Origin: Kribbella pittospori
GTDB taxonomy: Bacteria; Actinomycetota; Actinomycetes; Propionibacteriales; Kribbellaceae
Assembly (NCBI RefSeq): GCF_004331465.1
Contig: NZ_SJKB01000006.1
Span: 248,001-312,000, forward strand
DNA: 64,000 nt
Direction: 5' to 3'
Part shown: piece by piece, positions 1-8,840 of the stretch
Layout: each line of letters starts with the position of its first letter
Numbering within the stretch: the stretch's first letter is position 1
Made by a program: the position numbers and the translations under genes
Notes under the pieces: generated by a model
Databases searched by the model: none
The model's input: only the letters and a program-made list of their open reading frames with translations
What the model was told of the DNA's origin: nothing

Positions 1-9
1 CAGACAGGA

Positions 10-1788
10 TCAGGCCAGGGCGGACCGCAACCGGAGTGCTACCTGGATGTCGAGGGCGCGCTCCGGGGCTTGCCAACCGTCGCCTAGCAACGCGCCGATC
101 CGGTCGAGCCGCTGCTGGACGGTGTTCGGGTGGATGTGGAGGGCGGTGGCGGCTCGGGTTGGGCTTTGGCCTGAGGCGAAGTACGCCTGGAGCGTGCCGA
201 TCAGGTCGGTGCCGCGTTGGGCGTCGTACTCGAGTACGGCGCCGAGGACGTGCTGCACGTGTGCGTGTACGTCGACGTCCGCGGCACCGACCAAGCCGGC
301 GACACCGAGGTCGTCCGGAGTCGCGGACTCACCAGTGCGGCCGAGCCGCAGCATTGTCCCCACCAGACGGACCGCCTGGCGATGTGAGTCGACCAGCGGC
401 TCGCCCCACGCTGCCGGACCGGTCACCCCGATCGTGGCGCCGGTCCGCTTCGCGACCTCAGCCAACTCGCGCGCAGCAGCCGAAGCGTCCGCACGAGCCA
501 ACAGCAGCACCAAGTCACCGCCATACGGACCAGACAGCACCAGCTTGTCCTCAAGCGGCGCCGACAGCCGTGCACGTACGGCGGCCTGGTCGCCACGGCA
601 GACTGCCACCACCAGCCGGTCGTGCCGGCGATTCGGTGCGAGCAATCGGAGTCGATCGGTCAGCGTCCTCGGGTCGGCAGCGCCACTGAGCACATCGGCC
701 AGCAGATCGGCCTGAGCACGCTGCGACTGCTCTGCAGCCTGCCGGCGGAAGAGTAGAACGAGAGCAGTGACAACAGCTGCCCGCTCCACGATCCGCTGGT
801 CCGCACCTGACAGCTCATCGACGCCGCCGATCACCAGCGCACCGAGCCGCTCCCCTTTCGCCGTTGCCGCAACAACCCAGCAGTCACCGACGCGAGTGAG
901 CCGCCCGGACTCGGACTCCTGCCACCGCACGACTGCGCCGCGCGTGTCACCGGCCACGGCCAACTCATTGCCCACGGCATCGACCAGGACGACCCACACG
1001 TCCAGCAGCTCAGCCAGGGCAGCCGCGATCGCATCCACATCGCCACCAGACAACACGATCCCGGCGAACCGGTCGTGCGCCGCGGCAGCATGCTCAGTGC
1101 CGGCGTGCGCGGCAGACAGCTGATCCAGAGCAGCCGCAGTCTCGGCCGCTGCCCGCACCTGCACGATGGTGACGGCCGCCAGCGCCGCGAGCGATCCCAG
1201 CAACGACACCTCGTCCTGGCTGAACGGCCGCCGCGTCCGGTTGGAGGCGAACAGCACTCCGACAAACGCTCCGTCGACGATGAGCGGCGTACCGCAGATG
1301 GCGACCAGTCCCTCCTCTCCGACCGCGTGGTCGATCGAAGAGGTGTGCCGGAAACGCCGGTCGGACGGGTAGTCGGCAGCCCAGTACGGCTTGTAGGTTT
1401 TGGCGACCAGACCGCCGAGTCCCGCGCCCAGAGGAAGCCGGAGCTGTTGGAAGGCCGCCGACACGGATCCGTCGGTCGCCCGCATGTACGTGTCGCCGCG
1501 GGCGTCGTCGTACAAGGTCAGATAGGCGACGTCCGTGCCGAGGAGGGTGCGCGCACGGTGCACGATGGTGTCGAGTACGCCGCCCGGGTCGCGGGCCGAG
1601 GCTAGTTCGCGGGCGACGTCGACCAGGGCGGACAGTTCGGCCTCACGCTTCTTGCTGGCGTCCATGCCGGCCCGGATGCGCAGGGCGAGGTCACGCGCTA
1701 CCGCGTCCTCGCCCGCCGCCCGGGCCAACTCACTCCCGGACGCATCCTCGGCCAACAGCCGCAGAAGCTCCTCCATCCTTGCGATCAT
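10..1788 (-). CDS. GAF-domain PucR/CdaR-type transcriptional regulator
   Basis: A 592-residue regulator. After a short helical N-terminus, a GAF sensor domain covers about residues 45-215. The C-terminal 60 residues form the PucR/CdaR helix-turn-helix, with the typical stretch YFASGQSPTRAATALHIHPN followed by TVQQRLDRI. Such proteins usually activate catabolic genes in response to a small metabolite. The ATG at 1788 is preceded by GGAGG with 4-nt spacing. It lies just downstream of, and on the same strand as, an MHS transporter and a 3-hydroxybutyrate dehydrogenase-like SDR, so it probably controls uptake and oxidation of that substrate. That target is inferred from position only. Confidence 0.88.
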   Translation of the reverse strand: MIARMEELLRLLAEDASGSELARAAGEDAVARDLALRIRAGMDASKKREAELSALVDVARELASARDPGGVLDTIVHRARTLLGTDVAYLTLYDDARGDTYMRATDGSVSAAFQQLRLPLGAGLGGLVAKTYKPYWAADYPSDRRFRHTSSIDHAVGEEGLVAICGTPLIVDGAFVGVLFASNRTRRPFSQDEVSLLGSLAALAAVTIVQVRAAAETAAALDQLSAAHAGTEHAAAAHDRFAGIVLSGGDVDAIAAALAELLDVWVVLVDAVGNELAVAGDTRGAVVRWQESESGRLTRVGDCWVVAATAKGERLGALVIGGVDELSGADQRIVERAAVVTALVLLFRRQAAEQSQRAQADLLADVLSGAADPRTLTDRLRLLAPNRRHDRLVVAVCRGDQAAVRARLSAPLEDKLVLSGPYGGDLVLLLARADASAAARELAEVAKRTGATIGVTGPAAWGEPLVDSHRQAVRLVGTMLRLGRTGESATPDDLGVAGLVGAADVDVHAHVQHVLGAVLEYDAQRGTDLIGTLQAYFASGQSPTRAATALHIHPNTVQQRLDRIGALLGDGWQAPERALDIQVALRLRSALA

Positions 1789-1837
1789 GCCACCTCCAGC
1801 TGCCTGCAGGGTCCTGTCGCGGATGGTCCTGAAGGAG

Positions 1838-3139
1838 TTAGAGAGCGGTGAGGTCCCGCTTGCGGGTTTCGGAGTACGACGTGACGGCGACGATCGAGAT
1901 GACCGCGCACACTGCGACGTACACGGCGATCGCGTAGCCGGAGTCGTACGCCTTCAGCAGTGCCACCGCGATGAACGGCGCCAGCCCACCCGCGATGATC
2001 GACGCCAACTGATACCCCACCGACACCCCGGAGTACCGGACCCGAGTCCCGAACAGCTCAGTGAAGAAGGATGCCTGCGGCCCATACATCGCCCCGTGCA
2101 ACACCAGCCCGACAGTCACCGCCAGCGTCGCCAGCGCAAAGTTCTTGGTATCAACCATCGCCACGAACAGGAAGCCCCAGATGCCAACCCCAACCGCACC
2201 GACCAGATACACCGGCTTGCGGCCGACACGGTCGGACAGCGCGCCCCACATCGGGATGGCGAAGAAGTGCACCGCGGCACCGATCAGTACGGCGTTCAGC
2301 GCGAACGACTTGTCCATCCCCAGGTGTTCCTTGGCGTACGTCGCGATCACGATCGTGAAGATGTAGTAGCTGACGTTCTCCGCCATCCGCGCACCCATCG
2401 CGGTCAGCACCTCCCGCGGATAGCGGGTCAGCACCTCGATCAGCGGCAGCTTGTCCTCCGGCTGCTGCTTGGCCCGCGCCTCCTTGAACACCGGCGACTC
2501 CTCGATCCGCAGCCGCACCCACAGTCCGACGAGCACCAGTACGGCGGACAGCAGGAACGGAATGCGCCAGCCCCACGAGTCGAACGCCGCGTCCGACTGG
2601 AACGCCGCCAGCCCGGCCAGTACGCCGTTCGCGATCAGCTGACCCGCCGGAGCACCCGCCTGCGGCCAGGAGGCCCAGAAGCCACGCCGCGCGGGGTCAC
2701 CGTGCTCGGACACGATCAGTACGGCGCCGCCCCACTCACCACCGAGTGCGAAGCCCTGGATGAGCCGCAGCACGGTCAGCAGGATCGGAGCGAGCGCACC
2801 GACCTGTGCGTAGGTCGGCAGCAGGCCGATGGCGAAGGTGGCCAGGCCCATCATCAGCAGCGACAGCACCAGCAGGTTCTTGCGGCCCAAGCGGTCGCCG
2901 TAGTGGCCGAACACCACTCCGCCGATCGGGCGGGCGAAGAACCCGACGGCGAAGGTGGCGAAGCTCAGCAGCGTTCCGGTGAGTTCCTCACCCTTGGGGA
3001 AGAACAGATCGCCGAACACCACCGACGCGGCCACGCCGTAGAGGAAGAAGTCGTACCACTCGACGGTGGTGCCGACGAGGCTCGCGCCGACCACCCGGGC
3101 GATCGGCGTCCGGGTGCGGACCGGTTCTGTTGCTGTCAT
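1838..3139 (-). CDS. MFS transporter, metabolite:H+ symporter (MHS) family
   Basis: A 433-residue, 12-segment permease of the inner membrane. The opening GASLVGTTVEWYDFFLYG and the loop motif GDRLGRKN are hallmarks of the MHS branch (ShiA, ProP, KgtP relatives), which imports organic acids or osmolytes with protons. The ATG at 3139 has GGAG six bases upstream. A GTG at 3154 is in frame but falls inside a tandem duplication and has no ribosome-binding site, so I reject it. It follows the SDR gene and precedes the PucR regulator, which suggests uptake of the SDR substrate, perhaps a hydroxy acid. The substrate cannot be read from the sequence. Confidence 0.88.
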   Translation of the reverse strand: MTATEPVRTRTPIARVVGASLVGTTVEWYDFFLYGVAASVVFGDLFFPKGEELTGTLLSFATFAVGFFARPIGGVVFGHYGDRLGRKNLLVLSLLMMGLATFAIGLLPTYAQVGALAPILLTVLRLIQGFALGGEWGGAVLIVSEHGDPARRGFWASWPQAGAPAGQLIANGVLAGLAAFQSDAAFDSWGWRIPFLLSAVLVLVGLWVRLRIEESPVFKEARAKQQPEDKLPLIEVLTRYPREVLTAMGARMAENVSYYIFTIVIATYAKEHLGMDKSFALNAVLIGAAVHFFAIPMWGALSDRVGRKPVYLVGAVGVGIWGFLFVAMVDTKNFALATLAVTVGLVLHGAMYGPQASFFTELFGTRVRYSGVSVGYQLASIIAGGLAPFIAVALLKAYDSGYAIAVYVAVCAVISIVAVTSYSETRKRDLTAL

Positions 3140-3149
3140 GGCGGGCTCC

Positions 3150-3193
3150 AACACTGCTAGTGGGCGGTCCTGAACACTGCTAGTGGGCGGTCC
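3150..3193. repeat. 21-bp perfect direct repeat (23-bp period) duplicating a gene end
   Basis: Positions 3150-3170 and 3173-3193 are identical over 21 bases. The second copy holds the last codons and TAG stop of the SDR gene. The first copy lies just beyond the stop, upstream of the transporter ribosome-binding site. It looks like a recent slippage duplication. Confidence 0.9.
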
Positions 3194-3914
3194 AGCCGCC
3201 GTCGAGTACGAATGAGCTCCCCGTGATGGAGGCGGAGGCCGGACCGCACAGCAGCGCGACCAACTCCGCCACTTCGGCCGGCTCGATCAGCCGCTTCACC
3301 GCGACCGGCTCGAGCATGACCTTCTCCAGCACCTCTGCCTCGGACAGTCCGTGGGTGGCCGCCTGGTCCGCGAGCTGCGCGGTGACAAGCGGCGTACGCA
3401 CATAGGCCGGGTTCACGCAGTTGCTGGTGACTCCGTGCGCCGCACCCTCCAGTGCCACGACCTTGCTGAGTCCTTCCAGTCCGTGCTTGGCGGCGACGTA
3501 CGCCGCCTTGAACGGGCTGGCCCGGAGTCCGTGCACCGAGCTGATGTTGATGACCCGCCCCCAGCCGGCGCCGTACATGTGCGGAAGGGTCTGGCGGATC
3601 AGGCGGAACGGCGACTCGAGCATGAGCCGCAGGATGTAGCTGAACCGCTCCGGTGGGAACTGCTCCACCGGTGCGACCTGCTGGACCCCGGCGTTGTTGA
3701 CCAGGATGTCCACGTCCGTCGGGAGGTCGGCCAGACGGTCCAGATCGGCCAGATCGGCCACCACCGGCTCCACACCGTCGGCGGCGAGCTTGTCCAGCGC
3801 GCTAGCGTCGTAGTCGACAGCCAGCACGTGTACGCCGTCGGCCGCGAGCCGCCGCGCACAGGCGGCGCCGATGCCGGACGCAGCTCCGGTGATCAGGGCT
3901 CGACGGGTCTCCAT
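3180..3914 (-). CDS. Short-chain dehydrogenase, 3-hydroxybutyrate dehydrogenase-like
   Basis: A 244-residue classical SDR. It has the Rossmann motif TGAASGIGAA near residue 10, NNAG in the middle, the catalytic Ser in NISSVHG and YVAAKHG (Tyr-x3-Lys). The stretch VHGLRASPFKAAYVAAKHGL and the following region closely resemble D-3-hydroxybutyrate dehydrogenases, which make acetoacetate with NAD. The ATG at 3914 gives the usual family length; an upstream in-frame ATG at 3965 would add an atypical tail. It leads a same-strand group with an MHS transporter and a PucR regulator. Its 3' end is tandemly duplicated. Confidence 0.85.
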   Translation of the reverse strand: METRRALITGAASGIGAACARRLAADGVHVLAVDYDASALDKLAADGVEPVVADLADLDRLADLPTDVDILVNNAGVQQVAPVEQFPPERFSYILRLMLESPFRLIRQTLPHMYGAGWGRVINISSVHGLRASPFKAAYVAAKHGLEGLSKVVALEGAAHGVTSNCVNPAYVRTPLVTAQLADQAATHGLSEAEVLEKVMLEPVAVKRLIEPAEVAELVALLCGPASASITGSSFVLDGGWTAH

Positions 3915-4016
3915 GGCCGATGACTGTAGGAATCCGCCCCCGGCCGCACTATGGGATCGGGTCACACAACGTTGCGGATCGATGTGGATTCAGGCGCCAC
4001 TTGTCCACAGTCACAC

Positions 4017-4053
4017 CTATCAAACCTGCCGATAGTGATAGATCGAACTATCG
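4017..4053 (+). promoter_or_regulatory. Candidate operator cluster with GATAGT/ACTATC half-sites
   Basis: A perfect inverted repeat CGATAGT-N10-ACTATCG spans 4030-4053. CTATCA (4017-4022) pairs with TGATAG (4036-4041). The cluster lies immediately upstream of the YdeP-type gene in the divergent gap shared with the SDR. No -35/-10 pair was assigned confidently. A repressor or activator site is likely; the regulator is unknown. Confidence 0.5.
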
Positions 4054-4061
4054 TGGAAGGC

Positions 4062-6323
4062 ATGGTCGACATCGAACATCCGAAGAAGAAGGCGGCCGGC
4101 GTCCCCGCGGTGCTGTCCTCGTTCAAGTTCGGCTTCCGCGAGATGGGCCCGGCCCGGACCGGCAAGGTCTTCCTGAAGATGAATCAGGACGGCGGCTTCG
4201 ACTGTCCTTCCTGCGCCTGGCCCGATCCCGACCACAAACGCAAGCACGCGGCCGAGTTCTGCGAGAACGGCGCCAAGGCGGTCGCGTGGGAGGCGACCCG
4301 CAAGCGGGTGCCGCGCAGCTTCTTCGCCGAGCACACGATCGAGGCGTTGAACGAGATCTCCGAGTTCGACCTCGGCAAGCTCGGCCGGATCACCGAGCCG
4401 ATGCTGCTGCGGGCCGGCGCCACGCACTACGAGCCGGTCGGCTGGGACGAGGCGTTCCAGGTCGTCGCGCGGCATCTGAAGGCCCTCGTCGACCCGAACG
4501 ACGCCGTCTTCTACACCTCCGGCCGGACCAGCAACGAGGCCGCGTTCCTCTACCAACTGCTGGTCCGTGCCTACGGCACCAACAACCTCCCCGACTGCTC
4601 GAACATGTGCCACGAGTCCTCCGGTACGGCGCTGTCCCGGGTGATCGGCAGCGGCAAGGGCGCGGTCACGCTCGAGATGCTCGAAGAGGCCGAGCTGATC
4701 GTCGTCGTCGGGCAGAACCCGGGCACCAACGCACCGCGGATGCTCAGCCACCTGGAGGTCGCCAAGCGCAACGGCGGGTCGATCGTCTCGGTCAACCCCC
4801 TGCCCGAGCCCGGGCTGATGAACTTCAAGAACCCGCAGCGCCCCCGCGGCTGGGTCGGCAAGGGTACGACGCTGGCCGACCAGCACCTGCAGATCCGGCT
4901 CGGCGGCGACCAGGCCCTGTTCCTTGCCGTTGGCCACCTTCTCATCGAGGCCGAGGCGGCCAACCCCGGCACGGTGCTGGACAAGTCCTTCATCGAAAGC
5001 CACACCAGCGGCTACGAGCTGTACTCCAAGCACAACGCCGAGCTGGACTGGGCCGCGGTCGAGCAGGCCACCGGCCTGCGCCGCGCCGAGATCGAGGAGT
5101 TCACCCAGCGCTTCATCGCCTCCAAGGCGACCGTGATCTGCTGGGCGATGGGCCTGACCCAGCAGCGCGAGGCGGTCGCCACGATCAGCGAGATCGTCAA
5201 CGTCCTGCTCCTGCAGGGAAACATCGGCAAGCCCGGCGCGGGACCGTGCCCGGTTCGCGGTCACTCGAACGTCCAGGGCGACCGCAGCATGGGCATCTGG
5301 GAGAAGATGCCGGACGCGTTCCTGGACAAGCTCGACGCCGAGTTCTCGTTCACCTCGCCGCGTGAGCACGGCATCGACGCGGCCGACACGGTGAAACGGC
5401 TGCGCGAAGGCACGGTCCGGGTCTTCTTCGCGATGGGCGGCAACTTCGCGTCCGCGACCCCCGACACCGAGGTCGTCCACCGCGGCCTGCGGCAATGCGA
5501 TCTGACCGTGCACGTGTCCACGAAGCTGAACCGGTCGCACACGATCACGGGCCGTGAGGCGCTGATCCTGCCGACCCTCGGCCGGACCGACCACGACCAC
5601 ACCGCGGCCGGCCCGCAGTCGGTGACCGTGGAGGACTCGCAGGGCGCCGTACACCTGTCCACCGGGAACCTGATCCCACCGGGTCCGGAGCTGAAGTCGG
5701 AGATCGGCATCGTCGCCGGGCTGGCGCAGGCCCTGGTTCCTGACGTGGGGGAGATCCCATGGCGGGACTTCGCCGACGACTACAGCCTGATCCGGCAACG
5801 GATCGGCCGGGTCGCGGACGGGTACGAGGACTTCGAGGCGCGGTTGCGAGCCAACGAGGGCGGCTTCCTGCTGGCCCACGCGGCGCGCGACCGGCGCGAG
5901 TTCCACACCTCCGACGCGAAGGCCCAGTTCACCGCGAACGACCTGAGTTGGTTGCCGACGGCACCGGGTCGGCTGCTGCTGCAGACGCTGCGCAGCCACG
6001 ACCAGTTCAACACCACGATCTACGGGCTGCAGGACCGCTACCGCGGCGTGGACGGCACCCGCGAGGTGGTCTTCGTGAACCCGGACGACCTGGCCGCGCT
6101 GGGCCTGGAGGACGGCGCGTACGTCGACATCGTCAGCGAGTTCCAGGGTGTCGAGCGGCGGGCGAACGGGTTCCGTCTCGTCTCATACCCGACCGCGCGA
6201 GGCTGCGTGGCGGCGTACTACCCGGAGACCAACGTGCTGATGGCCGCCGACGACGTGGCCAAGGGCAGCAACACCCCGGTCGCCAAGGGCCTCACGGTGC
6301 GACTGGAGCCAACCTCTTCCTGA
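4062..6323 (+). CDS. FdhF/YdeP-family molybdopterin oxidoreductase
   Basis: About 753 residues from ATG 4062. The N-terminus carries C48, C51 and C67 (CPSCAWPDPD ... EFCENG), the Fe-S ligand arrangement of the YdeP family. It continues through a molybdopterin oxidoreductase body and a C-terminal molydopterin dinucleotide-binding domain (LLLQTLRSHDQFNTTIYG). The family resembles formate dehydrogenase alpha subunits and is linked to acid or oxidative stress in other bacteria; the substrate is unknown. No fdhD or partner subunit is adjacent. GGAAGG lies only one base before the ATG, so initiation may use the in-frame GTG at 4053 or a leaderless mRNA. The 3' end overlaps the convergent transporter by 32 bp. 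Confidence 0.85.
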   Translation: MVDIEHPKKKAAGVPAVLSSFKFGFREMGPARTGKVFLKMNQDGGFDCPSCAWPDPDHKRKHAAEFCENGAKAVAWEATRKRVPRSFFAEHTIEALNEISEFDLGKLGRITEPMLLRAGATHYEPVGWDEAFQVVARHLKALVDPNDAVFYTSGRTSNEAAFLYQLLVRAYGTNNLPDCSNMCHESSGTALSRVIGSGKGAVTLEMLEEAELIVVVGQNPGTNAPRMLSHLEVAKRNGGSIVSVNPLPEPGLMNFKNPQRPRGWVGKGTTLADQHLQIRLGGDQALFLAVGHLLIEAEAANPGTVLDKSFIESHTSGYELYSKHNAELDWAAVEQATGLRRAEIEEFTQRFIASKATVICWAMGLTQQREAVATISEIVNVLLLQGNIGKPGAGPCPVRGHSNVQGDRSMGIWEKMPDAFLDKLDAEFSFTSPREHGIDAADTVKRLREGTVRVFFAMGGNFASATPDTEVVHRGLRQCDLTVHVSTKLNRSHTITGREALILPTLGRTDHDHTAAGPQSVTVEDSQGAVHLSTGNLIPPGPELKSEIGIVAGLAQALVPDVGEIPWRDFADDYSLIRQRIGRVADGYEDFEARLRANEGGFLLAHAARDRREFHTSDAKAQFTANDLSWLPTAPGRLLLQTLRSHDQFNTTIYGLQDRYRGVDGTREVVFVNPDDLAALGLEDGAYVDIVSEFQGVERRANGFRLVSYPTARGCVAAYYPETNVLMAADDVAKGSNTPVAKGLTVRLEPTSS

Positions 6324-7467
6324 ACCAAGGCTGCAGCGCAGCCAGTACGGCGGCCACCGCGGCGCTGGACAGCCACAGCCCCTCGGGCCCGGCGGACTCG
6401 AGAAGCTGGGTCACCGTCAGCGGCGCGATCGCGGTCGCGATGCCCCAGCTCAGACCGAACACGGCCAGATACCGGCCGCGGGCGTGGTCAGGCGCGAGCC
6501 CGGACGCCTGCGTGAGGTAGCGGGTCAGGAGGAACAGGTCACCCACGCTCCAGAGCACGGTGGCAAGCAGGAAGACGGCGAGCGTCTGAGCGAAGGCGCA
6601 GATGACGAGCCCGACAGCAAGCAGGACGTAGCCGACGGCGATCGACCGGAAGTCGTCGAGCTTCTGCACGCGGAGCAGCCGTTGGGCGACGATCAGGGTG
6701 ACCGCCGAGACGGCCAGGATGAAGCCGGTGCCAGACTCCGGCAGTCCTTGCTCGAGCAGGGTGAGCGGCACGCCGATGACCAACTGCATGTAGATCGTGG
6801 CGAAGACCGTGCCGCTGACCAGCAGCAACACCAGCCGGCGATCCCGCCACACCGCCACCGCAGTCGCCGGCACGTGTTCCCGCCGTACGTCGGCCGGAAG
6901 CGCGAGCGCGACGAGTACGGCGCACGCCAGGCAGGTGATCGCGTCAGCGACGAACAGCCAGCGCAGATCCCAGTGACTGACCGCCGCTGCGAGCAGACCG
7001 GCCAGGACACCGGCCGCGGCCATCGCCGCGCCGAGCAACCCGTACGCCGCTGGGCGGTCGGACGGATCGGTGACGTCGGCGATCGTCGCCTGACTGGGCG
7101 GTTCGTAGATCTCGAAGGCGAGGCCGAGCAGGATCGCGGCAAGTACTGCGGACCAAAGCGTGGTGCTGAGCGCGATCCACAGCTGGGCGACAGCGCAACC
7201 GGTCAGGCCGACCACGATCGTGCGGCGGCGGCCGAGGCGGTCGGCCAACTGCCCGCCGAGCAGCCGGGACGGGATGGTGGCGACGCCGAAGACGGCCAGG
7301 ATCAGGCCGGTCTCGCCCAGCGACGCGCCGAACTCGACCGTGAGCACCACGCCCAGGAACGGGAGCGTGAACGCGCCGATCCGGTTGACCGCCCGAGCCA
7401 CCACCAAGATCCAGACCACGCGGGACAACCCACGCCAGGGCGCGGTCAGGGTCGCAGCAGCACTCAT
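6292..7467 (-). CDS. MFS transporter (12-segment exporter type)
   Basis: A 391-residue major facilitator with about 12 hydrophobic segments. The loop motif GGQLADRLGRRRT follows segment 2 near residue 75, and the FEIYEPPSQATIAD stretch resembles MdtH/YceL-type drug exporters. The ATG at 7467 is chosen because GGAG lies six bases upstream; the ATG at 7479 has no such site. It is divergent from the CGNR regulator, whose putative operators flank the promoter region. Its last 32 bp overlap the convergent YdeP-type gene. Substrate unknown; efflux is inferred. Confidence 0.82.
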   Translation of the reverse strand: MSAAATLTAPWRGLSRVVWILVVARAVNRIGAFTLPFLGVVLTVEFGASLGETGLILAVFGVATIPSRLLGGQLADRLGRRRTIVVGLTGCAVAQLWIALSTTLWSAVLAAILLGLAFEIYEPPSQATIADVTDPSDRPAAYGLLGAAMAAAGVLAGLLAAAVSHWDLRWLFVADAITCLACAVLVALALPADVRREHVPATAVAVWRDRRLVLLLVSGTVFATIYMQLVIGVPLTLLEQGLPESGTGFILAVSAVTLIVAQRLLRVQKLDDFRSIAVGYVLLAVGLVICAFAQTLAVFLLATVLWSVGDLFLLTRYLTQASGLAPDHARGRYLAVFGLSWGIATAIAPLTVTQLLESAGPEGLWLSSAAVAAVLAALQPWFRKRLAPVAP

Positions 7468-7477
7468 CGCGCACTCC

Positions 7478-7564
7478 ATGACTATCTAAGTGGATATGAT
7501 CGGTCACGCAACCCCGAGCCTACGGAGAACTGTCGTGACTGGTCAAGTGTCTTTTGATAGTCAT
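7478..7564. promoter_or_regulatory. Paired 9-bp inverted sites flanking a divergent promoter
   Basis: ATGACTATC (7478-7486) and its exact reverse complement GATAGTCAT (7556-7564) sit on either side of the divergent MFS/CGNR starts, 69 bp apart. The core GATAGT also occurs in the inverted repeat upstream of the YdeP-type gene. They could be sites for the adjacent regulator, possibly with looping. Confidence 0.4.
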
Positions 7565-8116
7565 ACCCGGAACGTGCTGGCGGCGTCTGTCGAGTACGTG
7601 AACCGGCTGACCCCCGGGTTCTCCGGCGGTACGGCGTTCCCCGGGCCGGCCGATGCCGCGCAGGCGGTGAATGACGCGTTGGTCGCGATCGGATACCCGC
7701 AGCCTTCCGTCAGGCAGGACGATGCGCGCCGGCTCACAGAGTTGGCCGGACGGATGCGAATCGTCTTCGAGTCGGCGCACAAGGGCGATCTCGACCGGGC
7801 TGCCGACGAGGTCAACGCGCTCCTGCTGGACACCAACGCTCGCCCCCAGCTGGACCGCAGGGAGAAGGGCTGGAGCCTGCACTTCCATGGTCCGGACGAC
7901 GGCCTGGTCAACGGTTGGGCAGCAGGCTGCGCGGCCGGCCTCGCGCTCGCGCTCGGCAGCGACTTGGCCGGCCGCCTCGGAGTCTGCGCGGCGCCTCAGT
8001 GCGACCGCGTCTTCGTCGACGTCTCCCGCAACGGCCAACGCCGCTTCTGCTCACCGCAGTGCCAGAGCCGCGTGAAGGCGGCCGCTCACCGAGCCCGGTC
8101 CGCCTCGCCTAGTTGA
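7535..8116 (+). CDS. CGNR zinc-finger / ABATE-domain transcriptional regulator
   Basis: About 193 residues. The N-terminal two thirds match the ABATE domain (putative stress ligand binding). The C-terminus has a CGNR-type zinc finger, CAAPQCDRVFVDVSRNGQRR, then FCSPQCQSR, with four cysteines in two CxxxC pairs. The start is GTG 7535 with GGAGA seven bases upstream. It is divergent from an MFS exporter, the usual regulator/efflux arrangement, so it probably controls that transporter. Its stop overlaps the convergent P-loop kinase gene by 8 bp. The ligand is unknown. Confidence 0.82.
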   Translation: MTGQVSFDSHTRNVLAASVEYVNRLTPGFSGGTAFPGPADAAQAVNDALVAIGYPQPSVRQDDARRLTELAGRMRIVFESAHKGDLDRAADEVNALLLDTNARPQLDRREKGWSLHFHGPDDGLVNGWAAGCAAGLALALGSDLAGRLGVCAAPQCDRVFVDVSRNGQRRFCSPQCQSRVKAAAHRARSASPS

Positions 8117-8771
8117 CGATCACCCTCGGGTTCGCCGGATCCTCGTTGTCCACGACAACCTGGGCTCGCGAGCGCGGCCGGATCTGCTCGACGTACATAC
8201 GCTCGCCGGGGATGTACCTGGTCAGGTAGCGATGTTCCGCCGCCGCGGCGGAGTCCATCCACGCCTGGTCGCGCTCGGTACCGCGACGCAGAACCGTGTC
8301 GAAGCTGACGTACACGTAGATCCGCAGGTCCCAGCAGCCGTCGAGCGCCGGCACCTGCAGGAATCCGCCGTCGGCCACCAGCACCGCATCCGGCGTGGCG
8401 GTCCGAACCGGCATGTCGGGCAAGGCCTGCCCGCCAGGGTCCCTGATCTCAGCGTCGTAGCGGCGATCGCCGCCCGGACCGAGCGGCAGCAGGAGCCGTT
8501 CGCGGATCGCGTCGTGGTCCCAGGTGTCGAGGTAGTAGCTCTCCGGTGATTCGATCGGGTACGCCGTACGCAGCTCGGGAGCACGTTTGAAGTAGTCGAT
8601 CCCCACACGGATGATCTCGCGCTCGGTGCGGTCGGCCAGCACCTGCGCCAGTTCGTCCGCGAGCGTCGTCTTCCCCGCCGCGGAGCAGCCGTCGATCGCG
8701 ACGCGCACCGGATGCGGACGCTCGACGGCCAGGACGATCTCGGCCAGTTCGGTCAGAGCCTCGGCACGCAT
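8109..8771 (-). CDS. Uridine kinase-like P-loop NTPase
   Basis: About 220 residues from ATG 8771. A Walker A motif (GCSAAGKTT, near residues 28-36) is followed by IIRVGIDYFKR, typical of the phosphoribulokinase/uridine kinase-like superfamily, and a Walker B-like strand DAVLVADGGFL. It likely phosphorylates a nucleoside, sugar or similar small molecule, but the acceptor is not evident. An inverted-repeat terminator lies between it and the upstream MMPL gene, so it is probably transcribed separately. Its stop overlaps the convergent CGNR gene by 8 bp. Confidence 0.75.
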   Translation of the reverse strand: MRAEALTELAEIVLAVERPHPVRVAIDGCSAAGKTTLADELAQVLADRTEREIIRVGIDYFKRAPELRTAYPIESPESYYLDTWDHDAIRERLLLPLGPGGDRRYDAEIRDPGGQALPDMPVRTATPDAVLVADGGFLQVPALDGCWDLRIYVYVSFDTVLRRGTERDQAWMDSAAAAEHRYLTRYIPGERMYVEQIRPRSRAQVVVDNEDPANPRVIVN

Positions 8772-8795
8772 TGCGCCATCCTTGCGCACAGACGG

Positions 8796-8830
8796 ACGAC
8801 GCCCCACCCGATTTCCGGGTGGGGCGTCGT
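8796..8830 (-). terminator. 15-bp perfect hairpin after the MMPL gene
   Basis: Arms ACGACGCCCCACCCG and its exact complement are separated by a 5-nt loop. The hairpin lies 10 bp beyond the MMPL stop. No strong U-tract, as is common in actinobacteria. Confidence 0.85.
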
Positions 8831-8840
8831 ACCGCCTTGA

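Noticed and set aside
4020..5999. 659-codon minus-strand frame opposite the YdeP-type gene
   Set aside because: Antisense artefact; the plus-strand frame carries conserved Fe-S and molybdopterin motifs.
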